Assembly (NCBI GenBank): GCA_021821705.1
Contig: JAKACE010000030.1
Location: 1-11,092 of the forward strand
Direction of reading: 5' to 3'
DNA length: 11,092 bases
From: Actinomycetes bacterium
Lineage (GTDB): Bacteria > Actinomycetota > Acidimicrobiia > Acidimicrobiales > Palsa-688
A model generated the notes under the pieces. It was not told where the DNA came from, did not search any database, and saw only the letters and a list, made by a program, of their open reading frames with translations. Every line of letters starts with the position of its first letter. The stretch's first letter is position 1. The translations under genes and the position numbers were made by a program. Positions 1 through 6,898 of this stretch are shown here, one piece after another.

Positions 1-1
1 G

Positions 2-238
2 GCGTCCGAGCGCGACGACCTGCCGCCTCCCGGCCTCACCGAGCGCGAGATGCAGGTCCTGCACCTGATGGCCCAGTCGCGCAGCAACAAGGAGATCGCC
101 GCCACCCTGTTCATCTCGGAGAACACGGTCAAGAACCACGTCCGCAACATCCTCGAGAAGCTCCACCTGCACTCACGCATGGAGGCGGTCACCTACGCGT
201 GGCGCAAACGCCTGCTCGACCCGAGGGACCAGGAGTGA
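2..238 (+). CDS. LuxR/NarL-family response regulator, C-terminal HTH domain (5' truncated by window edge)
   Basis: Only the DNA-binding end of a transcription regulator is present; the frame is open from base 2, so the gene starts outside the window. The 78 visible residues form a complete LuxR/GerE helix-turn-helix. It begins LTEREMQVL, the usual entry to this domain, then NKEIAATLFISENTVKNHV, the helix-turn-helix with its recognition helix, and ends NILEKLHLHSRMEAVTYA before a short basic tail. The ISENTVKNHVRNILEKLHLHSR pattern is typical of NarL-type two-component response regulators, whose N-terminal part would be a phosphorylatable receiver domain. That half is not visible, so a solo LuxR regulator cannot be excluded. 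It converges on the isomerase gene and is probably not part of the mannose operon. Its target genes cannot be read from here. Confidence 0.9.
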   Translation, partial: ASERDDLPPPGLTEREMQVLHLMAQSRSNKEIAATLFISENTVKNHVRNILEKLHLHSRMEAVTYAWRKRLLDPRDQE

Positions 239-505
239 GGCCCGGCGGCTGACCTGGTCTTCGACCCCACACTCGCCTGCAGCGGCCTTCGGCGGGCCGC
301 CGGTGGTGGCCCCCAAGGACCCGGCACCGGAGGCGCCCCGCTTAGGGCCGTCTCCCCCTCCGAGCCGACGGCCGGCTCGACGATGGGCAGGACTTACTTC
401 TAAACCGCGCCGTGCTCAGCAACCATTTGTTGCCTTACGTGGGTCGTTTAGCCCGCGGCTGGCGTCGACTTTCAACCACAGACCCGTCGGGCCTCGCCAA
501 TGAGG
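239..505. other. Convergent intergenic region with inverted repeats, no gene seen
   Basis: This gap of 267 bases lies between two genes whose stop codons face each other. Open frames across it have biased, low-complexity translations and no recognisable domain. It contains a 6-bp inverted repeat (282-287 with 295-300), a perfect 7-bp one (361-367 with 373-379), and a nested pair: CTAAAC (400-405) with GTTTAG (446-451), enclosing GCAAC (419-423) with GTTGC (429-433). The part from about 390 to 455 is noticeably richer in A and T than its surroundings. Bidirectional termination is the simplest role. Confidence 0.6.
361..379. terminator. Candidate bidirectional terminator hairpin
   Basis: CGAGCCG at 361-367 and CGGCTCG at 373-379 form a perfect 7-bp stem around the 5-nt loop ACGGC. 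It sits between two convergent genes, where a shared terminator is expected. No T-tract follows on either strand. That is common in GC-rich actinomycetes but keeps this a candidate only. Confidence 0.35.
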
Positions 506-1561
506 CTACTGCGCTGCCGCCGTGCCCGGAGCCCCGCTGAGCTGGTTTTTGAGCTGCATCAGGGCGTGGATCGGCCCGGGGTCCACGCCGGCAAAAGCCG
601 CCAACCACAGCGTCGCATAGTCACCGAAATAAGTCAGGTCGAACAGCTGGGCGAGGTCACCCTCGCCACGGGCACGCACCTCGATGACGTCGGAGACATA
701 CGGACGGGCGATGTCAGAGGTGATATCGAAGCGCCTGCCCACCTGGGGGTGCTCCCCGTCGTGGCGCAGGGCCACCAGGCTGAGCCGGCCCCGCAGAGGG
801 TCGGACCCCTCCGCCCAGCCGCACACCTCGTTGTGGCACAGCTCCGGTTGCGTGCTCGTGAAGGCCAGGCGCTTGGCGTTCTCGTTGACCTGCGACTTCC
901 ACCTGAGGGCGGCCACGGTCCCTATGGCTCCGCCGCCATACATCAGCGGGATGGTGCCACCGATGCGGCGGGCGACGTCGGCCGCAGGTGATGCGTCCGC
1001 CTGTGTGACCAGCTCATCGCGGCGCCACTTCAGCTGCTCGATGGCTCGCTCCAGCTGCACGTCAGCCCCTGGGACGAGCCCGATGCGCCACAGAGCCACC
1101 AGCAGGGGCACGGCCATGGCCCCGAAGGCGGCCCGCGGCCACACGAAGTCGGGGACGTCGATGACCGGGGCGCGCCAGGCGTCGGCCAACCGGCCGAGCT
1201 CGCCTCCACCGGTGACGACCACCATGCGGGCCCCCGCCAGAGCGGCATCGGTTGCCGCCTCGATCGTCTCCTCGGTGTTGCCCGAGCCGGACACGGCGAA
1301 CACCAGGGAGGACTCGTCGACGAAATGGGGGCACTCGTAGTGCTTGACGACGGTCACGGGCACCGGAAGCAAGGGTGCGGCCACGGCTTGCAGCACGTCG
1401 CCGGCGATGCCGCTGCCGCCCATTCCCACCACGACGACGTTGCCCACCTCTTCACGCTGGGGCAGGCCGGTTATCTGACGCGAAGCCTCGAAGGCCCGCT
1501 CCACCTGCTCGGGGAAGCCGGCCGCCAGCTCGAACATCCCGTCCGTGTCCAGTACCGGCAC
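506..1561 (-). CDS. SIS-domain bifunctional phosphoglucose/phosphomannose isomerase
   Basis: This 351-residue protein belongs to the bifunctional PGI/PMI family of SIS-fold sugar-phosphate isomerases, called TobH-like in actinobacteria. Members interconvert glucose-6-P, mannose-6-P and fructose-6-P in the cytosol. The first SIS domain shows GMGGSGIAGD (46-55) and the phosphate-binding loop SGSGNTEET (91-99). The second half carries NENAK around 226-230 and PELCHNE around 239-245. E227 and H243 are 16 residues apart, as are the catalytic Glu203 and His219 of the characterised Pyrobaculum enzyme. The end GVDPGPIHALMQLKNQL is also family-typical. Length is normal. The GTG start directly abuts the upstream TAA and has GGGAG (1568-1572) 6 nt ahead, so it is translationally coupled to the Trm112-like gene. 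It is last in the operon. Whether mannose or glucose phosphate is the main substrate is not decided by sequence. Confidence 0.92.
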   Translation of the reverse strand: MPVLDTDGMFELAAGFPEQVERAFEASRQITGLPQREEVGNVVVVGMGGSGIAGDVLQAVAAPLLPVPVTVVKHYECPHFVDESSLVFAVSGSGNTEETIEAATDAALAGARMVVVTGGGELGRLADAWRAPVIDVPDFVWPRAAFGAMAVPLLVALWRIGLVPGADVQLERAIEQLKWRRDELVTQADASPAADVARRIGGTIPLMYGGGAIGTVAALRWKSQVNENAKRLAFTSTQPELCHNEVCGWAEGSDPLRGRLSLVALRHDGEHPQVGRRFDITSDIARPYVSDVIEVRARGEGDLAQLFDLTYFGDYATLWLAAFAGVDPGPIHALMQLKNQLSGAPGTAAAQ

Positions 1562-1813
1562 TTAGGGCTCCCGTCCCTCTGCGAGCTCGAAGTTGGGCTT
1601 TACCCCATCGGCTTGCGCCTTGGCCATCAGCCTGTCGTGCTCGGCAGGCGACACCGCTTCGGCGTCCTCGACCAGCATGTCCGGGATGCCGTCCTCGATG
1701 CGGTAGCGGCACCGCAGCCTGGGGTTGTAGAGGCTCTCCTCGTCGGCGAAGTAAAGGAGCGGGCCCTTGTCCTGGGGGCAGGCCAGGATCTGGACCAACA
1801 AGGGATCGAGCAT
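1562..1813 (-). CDS. Trm112-like small protein with degenerate zinc site
   Basis: This 83-residue protein has the Trm112/YcaR-type layout: LLVQILACPQDKGPL near the start and YRIEDGIPDML at 38-47, ending in an acidic and then a mixed tail. In Trm112 itself the protein is a small zinc-binding activator of methyltransferases. Classical members have two CxxC pairs, but here each pair has lost one cysteine: C12 is followed by D15, and C35 is followed by Y38 rather than a second Cys. Zinc binding is therefore doubtful. The start chosen is the ATG at 1813, two bases after the phosphomannomutase stop, with AGGACGG (1820-1826) 6 nt upstream. A longer reading in the same frame would run deep into the phosphomannomutase gene and is unlikely. 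The position between phosphomannomutase and isomerase is conserved in actinobacteria. Its role there is not known to me. Confidence 0.85.
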   Translation of the reverse strand: MLDPLLVQILACPQDKGPLLYFADEESLYNPRLRCRYRIEDGIPDMLVEDAEAVSPAEHDRLMAKAQADGVKPNFELAEGREP

Positions 1814-1815
1814 GG

Positions 1816-3177
1816 CTAGCCGTCCTGGCGGATGAGTGAGAGCACCTCGTCGGTGCGGCTCTTGCATGCGGGCTGGTCCGGGGCCTCGACATTGAGCCTG
1901 ACCAGGGGCTCGGTGTTGGACGGTCGGACATTGAACCACCAGTCGCCGAAATCGACGGTCAGGCCGTCCATGCGCGACTGGCTCGCCTCGGGGTGCTCTG
2001 CGCCGTAGCGCTGAGCGATGGCCTCGACGGTGGCCTTGGGGTCGGCGACCTCGGTGTTGATCTCGCCGGACATCGCGTAACGGTCGAAGGGCTTGCGCAG
2101 CTCCGACAGCGGCCGGCTGCTCTTGGAGAGCACCTCGAGGACCACGAGAGCAGCGATGGAACCGGAATCAGCCCGGTAGTTGTCCCTGAAGTAGTAGTGC
2201 CCGGAGTGCTCTCCTCCGAAAAGGGCACCTGTCTCGGCCATGACTCCCTTTATGAACGAGTGGCCCACCCTGGTCATGACCGGCGTCCCACCGTTTTCCC
2301 TTATGACCTCGGGGACCGCCTTGGAGCAGATCAAGTTGTGCAGGATCGTCGAGCCAGGGTGTTTTTCGAGCATGGCCTTGGCGACGATGGCGGTCGTCGT
2401 CGAGCCGCTCACGGGCTGGCCCTTGTCGTCGACTACGAAACAGCGGTCGGCGTCGCCGTCGAAGGCGAGCCCGACGTCGGCACCGGTCTCGAGTATTCGG
2501 GCCTGCAGGTCGCGCAGGTTCTCCGGCTGTATCGGGTCCGCCGGGTGGTTGGGGAAGTTGCCGTCGAGCTCGGGGTAGAGGATCTCCAGCTCGAAGGGCA
2601 GGCCCTCGAAGACGGCAGGCACGACGAGCCCACCCATGCCGTTGGCCGTGTCGGCCGTGACCTTCAGTGGGCGCAGGACGCCGACATCGACGAAGCTGCG
2701 GACCTTGGCGGCGTAGTCGGCCAGCACGTCCTCATGGCTGACCCGCCCCCTGCGGTCCTCGGGCACGACGTCGAAGTGGTCGGCCTCCACCGCCGCCCTG
2801 ATCTGCACCAGCCCCGACTCGGCCCCCACGGGGCGGGCGCCGGACAGACAGAGCTTGATGCCGTTGTAGCGGGCCGGGTTGTGCGAGGCGGTGAACATGG
2901 CACCGGGAGCGTCGAGCGCCCCCGACGCATAGAACATCTCGTCCGTCGAGACAAGGCCGATGTGGACCACGTCGACGCCCGCACCGGTCACGCCGTCGGT
3001 GAAGGCCCGGACCAGCTCGGGCCCGGAGGGTCGCATGTCGTGGCCGACAAGGATGCGCGGTGCCCGGGCAAAGGCAGCGAACGCCGCTCCCACCTTGTGG
3101 GCCAGAGCCGCGTTGAGCTTGTCGGGCACCGTCGCCCGGATGTCGTATGCCTTGAAGATTTCGTCCAGGAGCGCCAT
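1816..3177 (-). CDS. manB: Phosphomannomutase / phosphoglucomutase (alpha-D-phosphohexomutase family)
   Basis: This 453-residue cytosolic enzyme converts mannose-6-P to mannose-1-P, the precursor of GDP-mannose, and probably also glucose phosphates. All four hallmark loops of the alpha-D-phosphohexomutase family are present in order. These are the phosphoserine loop TASHNP (96-101, catalytic S98), the magnesium loop DGDADR (240-245), the sugar-binding loop GEHSGH (322-327) and the phosphate-binding loop RPSNTEP (418-424). The N-terminus MALLDEIFKAYDIR matches the family start. The frame also has an ATG at 3183 and a TTG at 3201. The ATG at 3177 is preferred because GGACGG (3187-3192) lies 9 nt before it but only 3 nt before the 3183 ATG. 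A weak TANNNT box (TAGCTT, 3200-3205) could give an internal promoter. The Trm112-like gene follows after 2 bp. Confidence 0.97.
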   Translation of the reverse strand: MALLDEIFKAYDIRATVPDKLNAALAHKVGAAFAAFARAPRILVGHDMRPSGPELVRAFTDGVTGAGVDVVHIGLVSTDEMFYASGALDAPGAMFTASHNPARYNGIKLCLSGARPVGAESGLVQIRAAVEADHFDVVPEDRRGRVSHEDVLADYAAKVRSFVDVGVLRPLKVTADTANGMGGLVVPAVFEGLPFELEILYPELDGNFPNHPADPIQPENLRDLQARILETGADVGLAFDGDADRCFVVDDKGQPVSGSTTTAIVAKAMLEKHPGSTILHNLICSKAVPEVIRENGGTPVMTRVGHSFIKGVMAETGALFGGEHSGHYYFRDNYRADSGSIAALVVLEVLSKSSRPLSELRKPFDRYAMSGEINTEVADPKATVEAIAQRYGAEHPEASQSRMDGLTVDFGDWWFNVRPSNTEPLVRLNVEAPDQPACKSRTDEVLSLIRQDG

Positions 3178-3186
3178 GTGCATGTA

Positions 3187-3192
3187 CCGTCC
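3187..3192 (-). promoter_or_regulatory. Ribosome binding site deciding the phosphomannomutase start
   Basis: On the minus strand this reads GGACGG. It is 9 nt from the ATG at 3177 and only 3 nt from the ATG at 3183, which favours the shorter protein beginning MALLDE. A similar AGGACGG precedes the Trm112-like gene. Confidence 0.55.
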
Positions 3193-3237
3193 GACGCACA
3201 AGCTAACAAACCGCCGACGGGTGGGGCACGTCCTGGC

Positions 3238-6200
3238 TCAGGCGCCCTGGCCATCCTGGGCCTCAGGGCGCTCGCCCGGCGCTGCGGCCTCTTGTTGCCC
3301 CGTACCCGTGCTCCTGCCCGCCTCCTCGCCGATGCCCGCGCCCGGCGCCGGGCTGACAGGCGCCTCCGGGCTGCTGGCGGCCGGCCGGCGGTAGTGACGT
3401 GGGGCTTCGGCCTCGGGCGCCGGCTTGCTCGCGTCAGCGGGCAACACCCGAGCGGGCCCGGCGGCGCCGGCCCCCTCCCCCGGCCCGTTCTCGGGCCCAC
3501 GGTCCTCGGTGGCCCCGTCCTCGGTGGCCCCGTCCTCGGTGGCCCCGTCCTCGGTGGCCCCGTCCTCGGTGGCCCCGTCCTCTGCACCGGCAGCACTTGC
3601 AGCAGGCGAGGCGGCCTCACTACCCAGGGCTGGGGCAGCCCCAGGCCACCCACCGTCGGGTGGCGACAGCCGGTACCCCTGGCTCCGGTCCTGCTGAGGC
3701 GGAGCGGCAGGGTGGTCTCCGTCACCGCCGGCAGCCGTCCACGCGACCTCCTCGGGGACCGGGCCGGGCCCGCCATGCCGGCCGGCCGGCCCTGTCCGGC
3801 GAGCAAGGCCACCGAGCCTGGCCGCAACGGCCCGCTCGAAGCGACCGGGGCCCTGGCGCCCGCCCAGTCCAGGCCGGCGCACGGCGGCCATCAACACCTG
3901 CGGGCGCAGGACCAGCCATATCAGCCCGCCGAGGGCCAGCAACGATATGGCCCAGCCTTCGTAGTCGACAGGCGTCGTGCCGTAGTAAAGGGTGACCTCG
4001 TGCGACGTCGGTACGACAGCCATGAGGTTGGGGCTGACTCGGTAAACGCCCTGCGCCCCCCGGACCTGCCAGTTGGGGAAGTAGGACACCGTCACCACGA
4101 CAGGCACGCCCGTACGGCTCACGTGGAAGCTGATGGAGCTGTTGTGCTCCACGATGCCGCTGACACTGGTGCTCGGCTCCGCCTTGACCGGCACGTCGGT
4201 CGTCCCATAGGGCACGCGCGCCCAGCTCGCCGGCCCGTTGGCGGCAAGGTACACGTTCCACGCGCTCGGGTCGTCGTACCAGTTGGTCATGACCTGGAGC
4301 CACTTGGGCTGCGAGGAGTTGTCGAGCCCGCCCATCACGACCGGCTGGTTTGCCAGCGGGTGGACACGGGGGGCGTCTTTGACCAGGTAGATGTCCCAGT
4401 GCTGGGACTGGGTGCCACTCGGGCCACCATTGGTGCCCGAGTAGTTGATGCTGTACGGCCCGAGCGTGGCGACCAACCGGAGCGACGGGTCGGCGGCGGC
4501 CTGCTGCTGCAGCTCGGGGTTGATGGCCATGTAGTACTTGACGCCCAGCATCTGCAGGTGCTGCACTCCGAGGGCGACGTTGGGCGAGCTGGCGTAGGGC
4601 AGGCCCACCATCGGGTCGGACGGCTGGAGGGACAGCTCGGACTGGTTGATGAAGTGGAAGGGCGTCGTGGCCGAGGCTTCGTAGTAGAGGCCCTCCATCG
4701 ACCCGATGCACCCGTTGGTCCAGTAGGGCAGGATCGTCAAGGCGTCGGTCGTGCCGTAGTCGTTCATGGTGGAGGAGTACTCCCACATGAGGTTGCCGCA
4801 GCCGTACTTGTGCGAAAGCGCCTCCATTTCGGCGACGATCTGCTGGTACTCGGGCCAGCGGGTCTTCACGTCGCCGGTGTCGCAGCTGGGCCCGGCCATC
4901 GAGCAGGTGTACTGGTAACCGCTGTAGTTCCAGGAGATCCAGCTCGGTATGTAGGAGGCGCTCTGCTGTGGGATCCCAAGGAACTGGTAGCTGCCCGACG
5001 GGCCGACCTTCTCGCCTGGCAGGACCCGCAGCGGGAAACCGACCCATGCCAGCGCCAGGAGCAGGACCAGCAGTGGCCCGGGCAGGGCGGCAGCCCTCAT
5101 GGTGACGCTGAAGCTGGTCCAGCGTTCGGCCAGGACAGCGTAGAGCTCGGCCACGCTCAGGGCGGCGAGCATGTACAGGGTGAGGAACCAGAAGGGCAAC
5201 ACCCGGGCGTTCCACAGGATGCTCTGGGGGTCGTAACGGAACGCCACCGCAGCCAGCACCGCCATGATCGTGATGAACTCGCCCACCCGCCGCCGCCTGG
5301 CGATGCTCAGGGCCGCACCGATGCCCGCCATGATGAACAGCCAGGTGTCCGAGCGCGGGAACAGGGTCGAGATGTAGGTGGTGATCCGCGTGTACCCCAT
5401 GTCGGTGACATAGGGGAAACGCTCGAAGAAGGGCCAGGCCCACCACGCCACCAGGCAGCCGCCCACCAGCATGGTGGGCAGTGCCCAGCGCAGGGCGCCG
5501 CGCCAGTCACGGTTGCGGAAGGCATGCATGACGACGATGACGACGGCCCCGGCCCCGGCGAACATGGTTGGGTCGATGTGGGAGGCGAAGGCGCACGCCA
5601 GCACCACGGCGGCCCAGGCCCTGTACCTACCGGTCTGCATGCCCCGCATGACGAGCCCCAGGAACACCAACGCGAACCACAGGCTCCAGGCGAAGGCGAA
5701 CTCGCCCGCCAGCGTCGAGGCGATGTTGCCCCCGTAGATCGAGTACTCGGTGCCGAACATGTACGGCAGCGTCGCCGCCGCCAGGACGGCCGGGACCGGG
5801 AAGGGCGCCCGGGCGAGGCGGCCCATCAGCCACGCCGCCACGGGCATCAGGATCATTGGCGCCGCCGTGAGCAGCTTGAAGGCGATGTCATAGGGAATGA
5901 GCTGCGACAACGCCACGATGCTGTAGATGGGCACCGGAAAGTAGAAGGTGGGGGCCGGGAAACCGTCCCAGTTGGACGAGGTCCAGCCCTCCAGGCGGAA
6001 GTGGGGTAGCACCTGGTGCATCACGACCCACGGGAGCAGCACGTGGGCACCGGTGTCGCCCCCGGAGATGGTCGTACGCAGGAAGAGCAACGACGGGTCG
6101 AACTGCATGAACACGAAGACAACACAGGCGACCACGACCACGAACGTGACCATCCGCTCTGGCTGGAAGAGGGGCCGTACGAGCCTCCCCGACCAGGCCT

Positions 6201-6354
6201 TCAACCTGGCCACCGCCTCCTGGCCCCTCTGCGCAGGGTAGACGATCTCGTGCTCAGCAGACCTGGGGCCCTCCACCTGATCGCCTGCACCGAGGTCCCC
6301 GCTGCCCTGCGCGCCGTCGGGTGGCGCGCCGGCATCCTCATGCGTGTAGGTCAT
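3238..6354 (-). CDS. Large polytopic membrane protein, GT-C-like / PTPS-related family, with repeat-bearing C-terminal tail
   Basis: This 1038-residue envelope protein resembles the 'PTPS-related' multi-pass membrane proteins of actinobacteria, which look like GT-C glycosyltransferases. A cytosolic N-terminus of about 65 residues precedes TM1 (about 68-86). The first outside loop then has GGDTGAH (98-104, candidate acidic catalytic D100) and NWDGFPAPTFYFPVP (128-142), both characteristic of this family. Further hydrophobic segments run to about 440. A large soluble, probably extracytoplasmic domain (about 445-795), rich in Trp, Tyr and Asn and with several Cys, follows, then a last TM (about 800-818). 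The final 220 residues are low-complexity Pro/Ala/Gly/Glu and include five GATED repeats (about 927-951). It is 60 bp upstream of phosphomannomutase, which suggests a lipid-linked mannose user. Substrate and activity are inferred only. The ATG at 6354 lacks a clear Shine-Dalgarno sequence, so the start is less certain than the rest. Confidence 0.85.
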   Translation of the reverse strand: MTYTHEDAGAPPDGAQGSGDLGAGDQVEGPRSAEHEIVYPAQRGQEAVARLKAWSGRLVRPLFQPERMVTFVVVVACVVFVFMQFDPSLLFLRTTISGGDTGAHVLLPWVVMHQVLPHFRLEGWTSSNWDGFPAPTFYFPVPIYSIVALSQLIPYDIAFKLLTAAPMILMPVAAWLMGRLARAPFPVPAVLAAATLPYMFGTEYSIYGGNIASTLAGEFAFAWSLWFALVFLGLVMRGMQTGRYRAWAAVVLACAFASHIDPTMFAGAGAVVIVVMHAFRNRDWRGALRWALPTMLVGGCLVAWWAWPFFERFPYVTDMGYTRITTYISTLFPRSDTWLFIMAGIGAALSIARRRRVGEFITIMAVLAAVAFRYDPQSILWNARVLPFWFLTLYMLAALSVAELYAVLAERWTSFSVTMRAAALPGPLLVLLLALAWVGFPLRVLPGEKVGPSGSYQFLGIPQQSASYIPSWISWNYSGYQYTCSMAGPSCDTGDVKTRWPEYQQIVAEMEALSHKYGCGNLMWEYSSTMNDYGTTDALTILPYWTNGCIGSMEGLYYEASATTPFHFINQSELSLQPSDPMVGLPYASSPNVALGVQHLQMLGVKYYMAINPELQQQAAADPSLRLVATLGPYSINYSGTNGGPSGTQSQHWDIYLVKDAPRVHPLANQPVVMGGLDNSSQPKWLQVMTNWYDDPSAWNVYLAANGPASWARVPYGTTDVPVKAEPSTSVSGIVEHNSSISFHVSRTGVPVVVTVSYFPNWQVRGAQGVYRVSPNLMAVVPTSHEVTLYYGTTPVDYEGWAISLLALGGLIWLVLRPQVLMAAVRRPGLGGRQGPGRFERAVAARLGGLARRTGPAGRHGGPGPVPEEVAWTAAGGDGDHPAAPPQQDRSQGYRLSPPDGGWPGAAPALGSEAASPAASAAGAEDGATEDGATEDGATEDGATEDGATEDRGPENGPGEGAGAAGPARVLPADASKPAPEAEAPRHYRRPAASSPEAPVSPAPGAGIGEEAGRSTGTGQQEAAAPGERPEAQDGQGA
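3502..3576 (-). repeat. Five perfect tandem copies of a 15-bp unit coding (GATED)5
   Basis: The + strand unit GTCCTCGGTGGCCCC begins at 3502, 3517, 3532, 3547 and 3562, without a single base difference, and a sixth copy breaks off after GTCCTC at 3577-3582. It is in frame within the tail of the membrane protein and encodes acidic Gly-Ala-Thr-Glu-Asp units. The unit length is a multiple of three, so copy-number changes would alter tail length without breaking the frame. Confidence 0.97.
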
Positions 6355-6375
6355 TGGGAGCCATTCTGGCCGCTA

Positions 6376-6398
6376 TGGCGCCTTCGGGGAAGACGCCA
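6376..6398 (-). promoter_or_regulatory. Hairpin just upstream of the large membrane protein gene (terminator or attenuator candidate)
   Basis: TGGCG (6376-6380) pairs with CGCCA (6394-6398) and CTTC (6382-6385) with GAAG (6389-6392). There is one C/A mismatch and a GGG loop. It lies in the 93-bp gap between the zinc-ribbon stop and the membrane-protein start, ending 21 nt before the ATG at 6354. There is no T-tract. It could end or dampen transcription from the zinc-ribbon gene, or shape the leader. Confidence 0.4.
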
Positions 6399-6447
6399 CG
6401 CAGGCGGCGGCGTTGCCGGGCTCAGGGCCTCGGCGTCTCCGGGGCCC

Positions 6448-6618
6448 TCAGCGCCCGACGGTGGCGAGGTCGAGGACGCCCGAAAGCGTGAGCATGCCGT
6501 CGCGCGACTCCCACCAGCGAAGGTCGCACGAAGAGCAGCTGTGAAGCGCTACCCGCTCGCCGCTCACCACCATCTCGATGATGACCATTTCCCTGGTGTG
6601 GCAGTTCGGGCACTTCAT
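6448..6618 (-). CDS. Small four-cysteine zinc-ribbon protein (56 aa)
   Basis: The protein is 56 residues long and begins MKCPNCHTREMVIIEM. CPNC (3-6) and CSSC (28-31) are spaced as in a zinc ribbon, with a beta-hairpin-like stretch between them, followed by DLRWWESRDG and LSGVLDLATV. No catalytic domain is fused, so a role in binding nucleic acid or protein is possible but unproven. A longer frame extends upstream, but the ATG at 6618 is supported by an excellent AGGGGAG (6627-6633) 8 nt ahead and by the motif starting at residue 3. I recognise the fold but not a named family. It lies between DUF3499 (280 bp upstream) and the large membrane protein (93 bp downstream) on the same strand. Whether it shares their transcript is open. 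Confidence 0.8.
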   Translation of the reverse strand: MKCPNCHTREMVIIEMVVSGERVALHSCSSCDLRWWESRDGMLTLSGVLDLATVGR

Positions 6619-6626
6619 CGGCCTTG

Positions 6627-6633
6627 CTCCCCT
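6627..6633 (-). promoter_or_regulatory. Strong Shine-Dalgarno site of the zinc-ribbon gene
   Basis: The minus strand reads AGGGGAG, 8 nt before the ATG at 6618. It decides the short start over the much longer open frame that continues upstream to 7257. Confidence 0.7.
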
Positions 6634-6880
6634 GTTCGCCGTTGCGCTTGTCGACGCCGTCCCCGGCCTGGGCCCCTGGGGACGACCGTTACAACATCGG
6701 CATGGAGGGCTCACGGTCTTTAGCAATTGGCCGAACGAACGTCGTGGTTGGCGCGCTTGTCGGACGCGCAACGCGCATTGCCCGAACTCGGGGCGGTTTA
6801 GCGAAGCCTGTGGCGGTCCAGGGGCTCGGAGGACGGGCCGCCCCTCCAGTGGCCCGGCAACGGCTGGCTGAGCCTGCCGC

Positions 6881-6898
6881 GGCCCCGTTCGGGGAGCC
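6881..6898 (-). terminator. Hairpin directly after the DUF3499 stop codon
   Basis: GGC (6881-6883) pairs with GCC (6896-6898) and CCC (6884-6886) with GGG (6892-6894), with a single bulged A at 6895 and the loop GTTCG. It begins at the base after the stop codon (6899-6901). No T-tract follows, so intrinsic termination is possible but not shown. Confidence 0.35.

Larger units (their letters stand above)
6619..6898. other. Intergenic region between DUF3499 and the zinc-ribbon gene
   Basis: These 280 bases hold no protein with recognisable features on either strand. The part from about 6685 to 6805 is less GC-rich. It contains an imperfect inverted repeat: TTG (6748-6750) and CGCG (6752-6755) with CGCG (6765-6768) and CAA (6769-6771), one base bulged. 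A promoter for the zinc-ribbon gene would be expected here, but I could not find a convincing -35/-10 pair. Confidence 0.5.

Noticed and set aside
303..503. A 66-codon + strand frame in the convergent intergenic region
   Set aside because: The composition is Pro/Arg-rich, it has no ribosome site or motif, and it lies across inverted repeats.
390..505. Possible tRNA gene or attachment site near the convergent genes
   Set aside because: No cloverleaf, acceptor stem pairing or T-loop consensus could be assembled on either strand, and no flanking integrase or direct repeat is present.
3502..3582. CRISPR-like array
   Set aside because: The repeats are head-to-tail with no spacers and are in frame within a protein tail, so this is a coding minisatellite.
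3722..5446. A 574-codon frame on the - strand
   Set aside because: It is an out-of-frame shadow of the large membrane protein gene, with Arg/Pro/His-rich composition and no membrane segments or motifs.
1993..6009. A 1338-codon open frame on the + strand
   Set aside because: It is exactly antisense and codon-aligned to the phosphomannomutase and membrane-protein genes, whose frames agree because the gap is 60 bp. It stays open because the sense genes lack the rare codons TTA, CTA and TCA in this span. Its translation has no domain and is rich in Gly, Arg and His.
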